Positions 1 to 5,002 of a stretch of 5,002 nt of DNA are shown here, piece by piece (positions within the stretch are counted from its first letter, which is position 1; each line of letters opens with the position of its first letter). Made by a program: the position numbers and the translations under genes. Location of the stretch: assembly GCA_947630635.1 (NCBI GenBank), contig CANRIJ010000116.1, positions 1 to 5,002 on the forward strand, in the 5' to 3' direction. Under the pieces are notes generated by a model. The model had not been told where the DNA came from, made no database searches, and saw only the letters and a program-made list of their open reading frames with translations. Source of the DNA: an uncultured Spirochaetaceae bacterium (GTDB lineage Bacteria; Spirochaetota; Spirochaetia; Sphaerochaetales; Sphaerochaetaceae).

Positions 1-511
1 ATTCGGGCTCTTGGATTGCTCTGTAGTCCATAACGGAGAGATCTCCTCCTATGACGCAAATAGACGCGCTATTGAGATGTATGGCTATAGGTGCACCCTC
101 CAGACCGATACAGAGGTAATAACCTACATGATCGACTACCTTCATAGAAGGCTATCCCTCACAATGGAAGAGACTGCTCATGTAATTGCGGCTCCCTTCT
201 GGTCGACGATCGCAAAGATGGATGAGAAAAGAAGAGCCGAATACACATACCTAAGAGATGTATTCTCATCTCTTTTGATTACCGGTCCCTTCTCAATTCT
301 TGTCGGATTCACTGGGGGCTTAATGGCACTCAATGACAGGCTGAAACTGAGAAGCCTAGTTGCGGCAGAGAAAGACGACATGGTCTATTTTGCAAGCGAG
401 GAGGCTGCAATAAGAGTCATTGAGGAGAACCCCGATAGGATTTGGTACCCAAAGGGAGGAGAGCCTAACATCGTAAGACTCTATTCGGAGGAAGGCAATG
501 AGCGGGATTAA
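1..511 (+). CDS. Class II glutamine amidotransferase, glutamate synthase glutaminase subunit (5' partial)
   Basis: This is the glutaminase module of a split glutamate synthase: it hydrolyses glutamine and passes ammonia to the FMN subunit encoded next. The frame is open to the left edge (first full codon at base 2), so the true start and the catalytic N-terminal cysteine lie outside the window. The TTG at 11 is not a convincing start, because in-frame codons before it (Phe-Gly-Leu) continue the family sequence. Visible class II signatures are His-Asn-Gly-Glu at 29-40, the oxyanion and substrate region, and Thr-Asp-Thr-Glu-Val at 104-118, the glutamine-binding acidic loop. The C-terminal part carries GPFSILVGF, then LNDRLKLRSLVAAEKDD and FASEEAAIRVI, typical of the archaeal-type GltB domain 1 family. 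About 169 codons are present, probably the C-terminal half of the protein. Its stop overlaps the next gene by 14 bases, suggesting translational coupling. PurF and asparagine synthetase are less likely given the neighbours. Confidence 0.9.
   Translation, partial: FGLLDCSVVHNGEISSYDANRRAIEMYGYRCTLQTDTEVITYMIDYLHRRLSLTMEETAHVIAAPFWSTIAKMDEKRRAEYTYLRDVFSSLLITGPFSILVGFTGGLMALNDRLKLRSLVAAEKDDMVYFASEEAAIRVIEENPDRIWYPKGGEPNIVRLYSEEGNERD
487..495 (+). promoter_or_regulatory. Ribosome binding site for the FMN glutamate synthase gene
   Basis: GGAGGAAGG lies inside the end of the amidotransferase gene, with its GGAGG core 6 bases before the ATG at 498. It supports that ATG as the start even though it overlaps the upstream gene by 14 bases. 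Confidence 0.75.
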
Positions 512-2006
512 CTATCTATTTCCAGAATATGAGGTAAAAAGAGACTACGATAGGTGCATAGCCTGCAGAGTCTGCGAGAGACAGTGCGCCAATGAGGTTC
601 ACCACTTTGACGATAAGAGAGGGAAAATGGTCAGCGATGACACAAAGTGCGTCTGCTGCCAGCGTTGCGTTTCACTCTGCCCTACTCGCGCTCTCAAGAT
701 CGTAAAGACGGACAACACATTCAAGACAAACGCAAACTGGCGCGAGAATATGATTACCAATATCTATCGCCAAGCAGATACCGGAGGAGTCCTTCTTGCA
801 TCAATGGGCACTCCAAAGGAGTACCCTGTCTACTTCGATAAGATGCTGATCAATGCATCCCAGGTCACAAACCCATCCATTGACCCACTTAGAGAGCCTA
901 TGGAGACAAGGGTCTTCCTAGGCTCAAAAGAGACCAAGATAATAAGAGACAGCGATGGAAGAATAGTTCCACACCTCAATCAGCATATAGAGCTATCAAC
1001 TCCCATTATGTTCTCGGCAATGAGCTATGGCTCTATTAGCTACAATGCACATAGGGCCCTTGCTATGGCAGCTGAGGAGCTCGGAACCTTCTACAACACC
1101 GGAGAGGGCGGCCTCCATGAGGACTTCTACAAGTACGGAAAGAATACTATCGTCCAAGTCGCATCTGGAAGATTCGGAGTAAAGCCAGAGTACCTCGAGG
1201 CAGGAGCCGCACTTGAGATAAAGATGGGACAGGGCGCGAAGCCTGGAATCGGAGGACACCTGCCTGGAGCAAAAATAGTCGGTGATGTATCCAGAACAAG
1301 AATGATTCCAGAGGGCTCTGATGCAATTAGCCCTGCTCCCCACCATGATATCTACTCCATTGAGGATCTAAGACAGCTGATCTTTGCTCTCAAAGAGGCC
1401 ACCGACTACAAAAAGCCAGTAATTGTCAAAGTCGCCGCGGTACACAATATTGCTGCTATTGCATCGGGTATTGCCCGTAGCGGTGCAGACATAATATCAA
1501 TAGACGGCTTCAGAGGAGGAACCGGGGCAGCTCCGGCTGCAATCAGAGACAATGTCGGAATTCCAATGGAGCTTGCCCTTGCCTCTGTTGATAAGAGACT
1601 CAGAGACGAGGGAATCAGAAACAATGTATCCCTTGTCGTAGGAGGCTCAATCAGAAGCTCTGCAGATATCGTGAAGGCAATTGCACTCGGAGCTGATGCA
1701 GTCTATATCGCAACCTCGGCTCTTATTGCCCTAGGGTGCCACCTCTGCAGAACCTGTCACCTTGGCAGGTGCAATTGGGGAATCGCAACTCAACGCCCAG
1801 ACCTAGTCAAGAGACTCAATCCGAATATCGGAAAAGAGAGGCTTGTAAACCTCATAAATGCCTGGACCAATGAGATTAAGGAGATTATGGGAGGCATGGG
1901 CATAAACTCCATTGAGGCCTTAAAGGGAAATAGAGCCATGCTCAGAGGAATCGGATTAAACGAAAAAGAGCTCGAAATACTCGGAATAAAGCACGCAGGT
2001 GAATAA
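498..2006 (+). CDS. gltB: FMN-binding glutamate synthase core subunit with N-terminal 2x[4Fe-4S] ferredoxin domain
   Basis: This is the synthase module: it converts 2-oxoglutarate plus ammonia to glutamate on FMN. Residues 17-66 form a bacterial-type ferredoxin domain with C20-x2-C23-x2-C26-x3-C30 and C51-x2-C54-x2-C57-x3-C61-P. Residues of roughly 130-480 form the GltB central barrel. The motifs are FSAMSYGSIS (172-181), NTGEGG (200-205), QGAKPGIGGHLPG (245-257), IDGFRGGTGAAP (335-346, FMN/substrate loop) and GGSIRSS (382-388). The Fe-S loop follows with C414, C417, C420 and C425, then GIATQ. The canonical 3Fe-4S ligands correspond to C414, C420 and C425, and C417 is additional. At 502 residues it matches the archaeal-type split enzyme rather than the roughly 1500-residue GltB; the glutaminase and GXGXG domains are separate genes on either side. 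No signal peptide or membrane segment is seen, so it is cytoplasmic. The next gene starts immediately after its stop. I am sure of the family; the electron donor is inferred. Confidence 0.96.
   Translation: MSGINYLFPEYEVKRDYDRCIACRVCERQCANEVHHFDDKRGKMVSDDTKCVCCQRCVSLCPTRALKIVKTDNTFKTNANWRENMITNIYRQADTGGVLLASMGTPKEYPVYFDKMLINASQVTNPSIDPLREPMETRVFLGSKETKIIRDSDGRIVPHLNQHIELSTPIMFSAMSYGSISYNAHRALAMAAEELGTFYNTGEGGLHEDFYKYGKNTIVQVASGRFGVKPEYLEAGAALEIKMGQGAKPGIGGHLPGAKIVGDVSRTRMIPEGSDAISPAPHHDIYSIEDLRQLIFALKEATDYKKPVIVKVAAVHNIAAIASGIARSGADIISIDGFRGGTGAAPAAIRDNVGIPMELALASVDKRLRDEGIRNNVSLVVGGSIRSSADIVKAIALGADAVYIATSALIALGCHLCRTCHLGRCNWGIATQRPDLVKRLNPNIGKERLVNLINAWTNEIKEIMGGMGINSIEALKGNRAMLRGIGLNEKELEILGIKHAGE
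1997..2002 (+). promoter_or_regulatory. Ribosome binding site for the four-cluster Fe-S subunit
   Basis: AGGTGA lies at the end of the FMN synthase gene, 4 bases before the ATG at 2007. It is weaker than the other sites in the cluster. With the stop TAA directly abutting the ATG, re-initiation by the terminating ribosome is plausible. Confidence 0.5.
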
Positions 2007-2432
2007 ATGAAAAGAGTATACATCAACGAAGAGTGGTGCCTTGGATGCCACCTATGTGAATACAACTGCTTTCTATCAAACTCAAAAGAGAGCGATATGG
2101 TTCTTGCCTGCATGGGAAAGAACATCAAATCCAATCTCCATATAGAGGACTCTGGAGATATCCATTTTGCATTCAACTGCAGACACTGCAAAGACCCGAT
2201 CTGCATTAAGGCATGCATATCAGGAGCCCTTCACAAAGAGGGAGAGGTGGTAGTCATAGACAAAGAGAAATGCGTCTTCTGCGGCTCCTGCATTCTCGTC
2301 TGTCCATATGGCGCTCTAATGGAATCAGAGAGCGGAGTTATGCAGAAATGCGAGCTTTGCATCTCCTCTGGCGGAGTTCCCAAATGCGTTGAAGGCTGTC
2401 CAAATGGAGCTTTGGTATTTGAGGAGAGATAG
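2007..2432 (+). CDS. Small polyferredoxin-like electron-transfer subunit, four predicted [4Fe-4S] clusters
   Basis: A 141-residue cytoplasmic Fe-S protein of the HycB/CooF/DmsB-like family, inferred to carry electrons between the FAD protein encoded next and the FMN synthase encoded before it. Four cysteine groups are visible: C11-x2-C14-x2-C17-x3-C21, C58-x2-C61-x4-C66-x3-C70, C89-x2-C92-x2-C95-x3-C99-P, and C115-x2-C118-x8-C127-x3-C131-P. This is the classic spacing in which groups 1 and 4, and groups 2 and 3, exchange their last cysteine, giving four [4Fe-4S] clusters. C35 is an extra, unassigned cysteine. Similar subunits serve hydrogenases, formate dehydrogenases and DMSO-type reductases, but there is no Tat signal, membrane anchor or such partner gene here. 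The location inside the glutamate synthase cluster points to GOGAT. It starts directly at the stop of the upstream gene and abuts the downstream gene. Confidence 0.9.
   Translation: MKRVYINEEWCLGCHLCEYNCFLSNSKESDMVLACMGKNIKSNLHIEDSGDIHFAFNCRHCKDPICIKACISGALHKEGEVVVIDKEKCVFCGSCILVCPYGALMESESGVMQKCELCISSGGVPKCVEGCPNGALVFEER
2421..2428 (+). promoter_or_regulatory. Ribosome binding site for the FAD oxidoreductase gene
   Basis: GAGGAGAG sits in the last codons of the Fe-S subunit gene, with AGGAG 6 bases before the ATG at 2433. It supports that start, which follows the stop codon TAG with no gap. Confidence 0.65.
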
Positions 2433-3653
2433 ATGAGACACGTAATTATTGGAGCCTCGTTTGCAGCACTCAATGCAGCTAAGGCAATACTCTCCAACGA
2501 GAGTGATGATGAGGTTGTAGTTCTCTCCAAAGAGAAGGATGCACCCTACTACAGACCGCTTATTAGCTATCTTTTAATGGGAAAGACAACCGAAGAGAAG
2601 ATGAGAATGAGCTTTCCAGAGAGTGTGAAAATCATCCTGGGAACAGAAGCAGAGAGAATAGACACAAAGAAGAAGGAGGTCATCGCCTCAAACGGAAAGA
2701 GATATAAATACGACAGGCTCTTGATATCCACAGGCTCAAGACCCTTTGTGCCTCCCTTCAAGGGACTTGATAGAGTCAGCGATGAAATAAAGACAACCTT
2801 CATGACACTAGAGGATGCAAGAAAGCTCAATGGGATGCTGGATAAGGATAAGAGAGTTCTTATTATCGGCTCTGGCCTCATCGGACTTAAGTCAGCAGAG
2901 GCTATTCTAGAGAGAGTAAAATCAGTTGATGTAATTGACCTTCAAAACAGAATACTCCCAGCCGTTCTTGATGAGGTCTCATCTGAATACCTTAAAAAGT
3001 ATCTTGAGGCTAAGGGCATGAGATTCCACCTGGGTCTAAGTGTCGATGAGTTTTCTGAAAAGAGCGCAAGACTCACCGATAACAGCACTCTCGACTTTGA
3101 CATTCTTGTTCTCGCTGTAGGGGTAAGAGCAAACACATCGCTCTTTGAGGAAATCGGCGGAAAGACAGGAAGAGGAATTTTAATAGACACTCACTCCAGA
3201 ACAAGTATCCCGAATATCTATGCAGCAGGAGATGTCACTGAGAGCATGGACATATCATCAATGGCCTCTAAGCCCATTCAGATAGTCCCAAACGCAGCAT
3301 TCCAGGGAGAGACTGCAGGAATGAACATGGCAGGAATTGAGAAGACCTTTGAAAATGCAGTTCCTATGAATGCAACTGGGTTCTTCTCGCTCCATCTGAT
3401 TACAGCTGGAACCTATAAGGGAGAACTCTTGGATCTAAGCGATGAGAATGGGCTCAGAAGATTCTACATAGAAAACGATGAGCTTAAGGGATTCATTCTT
3501 ACAGAGTCGGCAATCGAGAGAGGCGGAATATACACCTCTCTGATAAGAGACAGGGTAAAGCTGTCAACACTCGATAAGAACATATTCAAAGCGCCTCTTC
3601 TGATGGCATTTCCCAAAGAGAGAAGAGAGAAGATCGAAAAGGAGGCTCAATAA
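2433..3653 (+). CDS. FAD-dependent NAD(P)H oxidoreductase, electron-input subunit of glutamate synthase
   Basis: A 406-residue flavoprotein of the two-dinucleotide-fold family (Pyr_redox_2; related to NADH:rubredoxin reductase and the N-terminal part of NirB). The FAD fold begins at residue 4 with VIIGASFAAL, a G-x-S variant of GxGxxG. The YYRPLISYLL segment (39-48) is typical of this group. STGSRPFVPP (99-108) is the connecting ATG-like motif. The second nucleotide fold starts at VLIIGSGLIG (142-151), a perfect GxGxxG. NIYAAGDV (261-268) is the C-terminal FAD motif. Asp169, at the end of the second strand of the NAD domain, is acidic, which in this family usually favours NADH over NADPH; this is inference. 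The protein contains no cysteine, so it has neither an active-site disulfide nor Fe-S clusters, unlike CoA-disulfide reductase or GltD. It would therefore pass electrons to the separate Fe-S subunit encoded just upstream. Its TAA stop shares one base with the next ATG. Family assignment is firm; the partner role comes from context. Confidence 0.92.
   Translation: MRHVIIGASFAALNAAKAILSNESDDEVVVLSKEKDAPYYRPLISYLLMGKTTEEKMRMSFPESVKIILGTEAERIDTKKKEVIASNGKRYKYDRLLISTGSRPFVPPFKGLDRVSDEIKTTFMTLEDARKLNGMLDKDKRVLIIGSGLIGLKSAEAILERVKSVDVIDLQNRILPAVLDEVSSEYLKKYLEAKGMRFHLGLSVDEFSEKSARLTDNSTLDFDILVLAVGVRANTSLFEEIGGKTGRGILIDTHSRTSIPNIYAAGDVTESMDISSMASKPIQIVPNAAFQGETAGMNMAGIEKTFENAVPMNATGFFSLHLITAGTYKGELLDLSDENGLRRFYIENDELKGFILTESAIERGGIYTSLIRDRVKLSTLDKNIFKAPLLMAFPKERREKIEKEAQ
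3641..3645 (+). promoter_or_regulatory. Ribosome binding site for the GXGXG subunit gene
   Basis: GGAGG lies within the final codons of the FAD oxidoreductase gene, 7 bases before the ATG at 3653. It supports a start that overlaps the upstream stop in a TAATG arrangement. Confidence 0.7.
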
Positions 3654-4375
3654 TGGTAATAGATGCATCAGGCCTTTCATACAAGGAGCTCAATGAGAGA
3701 ATCAAAGAGAGCAGCGATACGGAATTTGATATCGAGAATCTCAAAGGCCAAAGATACATTGCAACGGGAAGCAAGGGAAAGAAAATCGTAATCCATGGAA
3801 CACCCGGAAATGATGTGGGAGCCTTCTTAGACGGAAGCGAGGTAGAAATCCTCTCCTCGGCACAAGACGCAACTGGAGACACGATGAATGATGGGAAGAT
3901 CGTCATCCATGGATCGGCTGGTGATGCTGCGGGGTATGCCATGAGAGGAGGTAAAATCTACATAAGGGGCAGAGCCGGATACAGAGCCGGAATTCACATG
4001 AAGGCATATAAGGAGAAGAGGCCACTTCTGATAATCGGAGAGAGCGCAGGCTCCTTCTTAGGCGAATACCAGGCTGGTGGGACAATAATAGTCCTCGGCC
4101 TCTCATCTGATGGCAAGCCCCCTGTCGGATTCTTCTGCGGAACCGGCATGCATGGAGGAAAGATATACCTCAGATGCAATGAGCTGCCTCCAGACCTGCC
4201 AGAGCAGGTAATTGCAGAAGATATGAGTGAAGAAGACGAGAAGGAGCTCAGAGAGCACTTGAAGGACTACGCAGCGACCTTCAATCTTGACATAGAAAAA
4301 ATCTTAAAAGAGCATTTCTTTGTTCTGAAGCCAAACTCTCAGAACCCATATAAGAGGCTCTATACGCATATCTAG
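3653..4375 (+). CDS. GXGXG-domain subunit of glutamate synthase (GltB domain 3)
   Basis: This is a 240-residue right-handed beta-helix protein matching the C-terminal structural domain of GltB. In the fused enzyme that domain scaffolds the glutaminase and synthase domains; here it is encoded separately. The glycine-rich coils run from about residue 44 to 173 with repeating G-x3-G...G units: GNDVGAFLDG (52-61), TGDTMNDG (74-81), AGDAAGYAMRGG (89-100), AGYRAGIHM (108-116), AGSFLGEYQAGG (132-143) and VGFFCGTGMHGG (158-169). An acidic helical tail (about 190-225) follows, containing EEDEKELREHLKDY. No catalytic residues are expected. FwdC/FmdC of formylmethanofuran dehydrogenase share this fold, but nothing from that pathway is nearby, so the glutamate synthase role is preferred. 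It lies after the two electron-transfer genes rather than next to the glutaminase gene. It overlaps the preceding gene by one base and precedes glnA by 8 bases. Confidence 0.93.
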   Translation: MVIDASGLSYKELNERIKESSDTEFDIENLKGQRYIATGSKGKKIVIHGTPGNDVGAFLDGSEVEILSSAQDATGDTMNDGKIVIHGSAGDAAGYAMRGGKIYIRGRAGYRAGIHMKAYKEKRPLLIIGESAGSFLGEYQAGGTIIVLGLSSDGKPPVGFFCGTGMHGGKIYLRCNELPPDLPEQVIAEDMSEEDEKELREHLKDYAATFNLDIEKILKEHFFVLKPNSQNPYKRLYTHI

Positions 4376-4379
4376 GAGG
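4374..4379 (+). promoter_or_regulatory. Ribosome binding site for glnA
   Basis: AGGAGG overlaps the TAG stop of the GXGXG gene and ends 4 bases before the ATG at 4384. It is the best match to the anti-Shine-Dalgarno consensus in the cluster, fitting high expression of glutamine synthetase. Confidence 0.8.
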
Positions 4380-4383
4380 AAAG

Positions 4384-5002
4384 ATGTCATACTACACAGA
4401 GCAAGATGTCCTTGATTACATTAGGGAAAACGATGTCAGATTCGTACGCTTGGCATTCTGCGACATCTTCGGACAGATAAAGAACATATCAATAACAGCA
4501 AGCGACCTAAGGTCAGTCTTTGATAATGGAATGGGAGTCGATGTCTCTGCAATCAGAGGCTTCATGAATGTAAAGGATAGCGACCTATATCTCTACCCTG
4601 ACCCAACAACACTTGCCATTCTCCCATGGAGGCCCTCAGAGCATGGATCGGTGACGAGGCTCTACTCTGGAATATACTACCCAGATAAGACTCCTTTCGA
4701 GGGAGATGTCAGACTTCTCTTGAAAAAGACCGAAAAAGAACTCGAGAGCAAAGGCCTTAGCTTTCAGATAGGAACCGAGAGCGAGTTCTACCTCTTTAAA
4801 ACCGATGAAAATGGAACTCCGACTCTCACTCCAATGGACAATGCAAGCTACCTGGATGTTGCTCCCAACGACAGAGGCGAGAACATCAGAAGATCGATTT
4901 CAATATATCTTGAGGAGATGGGAATATCGATTCTTTCCTCACACCATGAGAAGGGACCTGGGCAAAATGAGATTACATTCAAGCCTCTTGGACCAACAGA
5001 GG
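4384..5002 (+). CDS. glnA: Glutamine synthetase, type I (3' partial)
   Basis: This enzyme makes glutamine from glutamate, ammonia and ATP. Only the first 206 residues are in the window, under half of the usual 440-470. The N-terminal beta-grasp region contains VRFVRLAFCDIFGQIKN (18-34). The loop equivalent to DGSSIxGF reads DVSAIRGF (53-60), followed by DLYLYPDPTT and ILPWRP. The catalytic domain begins near residue 105. Metal ligands known from the family are visible: E132 and E134 in GTESEFYLF, E189 in SSHHEKGPGQNEI, and E196 in the same segment. SYLDVAPNDRGENIRR (155-170) matches the family's conserved GYFD-APxDxGExxRR stretch. The start at 4384 has an excellent ribosome binding site and lies 8 bases after the GXGXG gene, so it is probably co-transcribed with glutamate synthase and completes the GS/GOGAT cycle. 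The C-terminal half is not visible, so adenylylation or feedback-regulation features cannot be judged. Gamma-glutamylpolyamine synthetase is a less likely alternative. Confidence 0.93.
   Translation, partial: MSYYTEQDVLDYIRENDVRFVRLAFCDIFGQIKNISITASDLRSVFDNGMGVDVSAIRGFMNVKDSDLYLYPDPTTLAILPWRPSEHGSVTRLYSGIYYPDKTPFEGDVRLLLKKTEKELESKGLSFQIGTESEFYLFKTDENGTPTLTPMDNASYLDVAPNDRGENIRRSISIYLEEMGISILSSHHEKGPGQNEITFKPLGPTE

Larger units (their letters stand above)
1..5002 (+). other. GS/GOGAT ammonia-assimilation operon (incomplete at both ends)
   Basis: All six genes are on the plus strand. Junctions from left to right are a 14-base overlap, abutting, abutting, a 1-base overlap and an 8-base gap. There is no room for an internal promoter, terminator or riboswitch outside coding sequence, so one transcript with translational coupling is likely. 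The promoter and any nitrogen-responsive regulatory site must lie upstream of the window. Gene order is glutaminase, FMN synthase, four-cluster Fe-S protein, FAD oxidoreductase, GXGXG scaffold, glutamine synthetase. Confidence 0.85.

Noticed and set aside
11..511. A complete gene starting at the TTG at position 11
   Set aside because: The frame is open to the window edge and the residues before the TTG continue the conserved amidotransferase sequence. A class II amidotransferase also needs an N-terminal catalytic cysteine that is not present here.
1790..2218. Minus-strand open frame of 142 codons crossing the FMN synthase/Fe-S subunit junction
   Set aside because: It lies antisense to two strongly supported genes, has no recognisable motif, and spans the boundary between them. 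It is a shadow frame.
2007..2432. Hydrogenase, formate dehydrogenase or CO dehydrogenase electron-transfer subunit (HycB, CooF type)
   Set aside because: The cysteine pattern fits, but no catalytic subunit of those enzymes is nearby. The gene is coupled on both sides to glutamate synthase components.
2433..3653. CoA-disulfide reductase or another thiol/disulfide enzyme
   Set aside because: The protein contains no cysteine, so it cannot use a redox-active thiol.
3586..3942. Minus-strand open frame of 118 codons over the FAD/GXGXG junction
   Set aside because: It is antisense to conserved coding sequence on the plus strand, and its low-complexity Ser/Leu-rich translation reflects the AGA/GAG-rich opposite strand.
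3653..4375. Formylmethanofuran dehydrogenase subunit C (also a GXGXG protein)
   Set aside because: It has the same fold, but no other methanogenesis gene is present and all neighbours belong to glutamate synthase.
4330..4384. Terminator, riboswitch or promoter before glnA
   Set aside because: Only 8 non-coding bases separate the genes, and I see no hairpin followed by a T-run or any -35/-10 pair that stands out.
1..5002. Defence system, mobile element, CRISPR or other undescribed system
   Set aside because: All sequence is accounted for by recognisable ammonia-assimilation genes. I see no direct-repeat arrays, inverted terminal repeats, transposase or integrase motifs.

Overview
The window is a single, tightly packed, plus-strand gene cluster for ammonia assimilation by the GS/GOGAT route. 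It carries a glutamate synthase split into separate subunit genes, followed by a type I glutamine synthetase. No promoter, terminator, RNA gene, mobile element, CRISPR array or non-coding gap longer than 8 bases is visible. Both edges cut through genes, so the transcription unit extends past the window on both sides.

Layout: (1) about 1-511, the C-terminal part of a class II glutamine amidotransferase (glutaminase module, corresponding to GltB domain 1). (2) 498-2006, the FMN-binding glutamate synthase core with an N-terminal 2x[4Fe-4S] ferredoxin domain (GltB domain 2, archaeal type). (3) 2007-2432, a small ferredoxin-like subunit with sixteen cysteines arranged for four [4Fe-4S] clusters. 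(4) 2433-3653, an FAD/NAD(P)H oxidoreductase of the pyridine nucleotide-disulfide reductase fold with no cysteine at all. (5) 3653-4375, the GXGXG beta-helix module (GltB domain 3). (6) 4384-5002, the N-terminal 206 residues of glutamine synthetase (glnA).

How they work together (inference from family knowledge): glutamine synthetase makes glutamine from glutamate, ammonia and ATP. The amidotransferase releases ammonia from glutamine, and the FMN subunit, scaffolded by the GXGXG protein, uses it to reductively aminate 2-oxoglutarate. Electrons would come from NAD(P)H through the FAD protein and the Fe-S subunit. The FAD protein and the Fe-S subunit together occupy the role of the usual GltD subunit, but with different architecture and more Fe-S clusters.

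Organism: the oxygen-sensitive Fe-S content, the split archaeal-type GltB and the glutamine synthetase variant (an SAIRGF-type loop plus the PDPTTLAILPWRP region) suggest an anaerobe. I recall this combination from anaerobic Bacillota (Clostridia), but the split GltB also occurs in archaea and other anaerobic bacteria. Arginine is encoded almost only by AGA/AGG, base composition is moderate, and Shine-Dalgarno sequences are strong. I cannot assign a genus. The window looks like ordinary core metabolism of such an organism rather than a new system. The points worth a second look are the electron-input module and a few motif substitutions.
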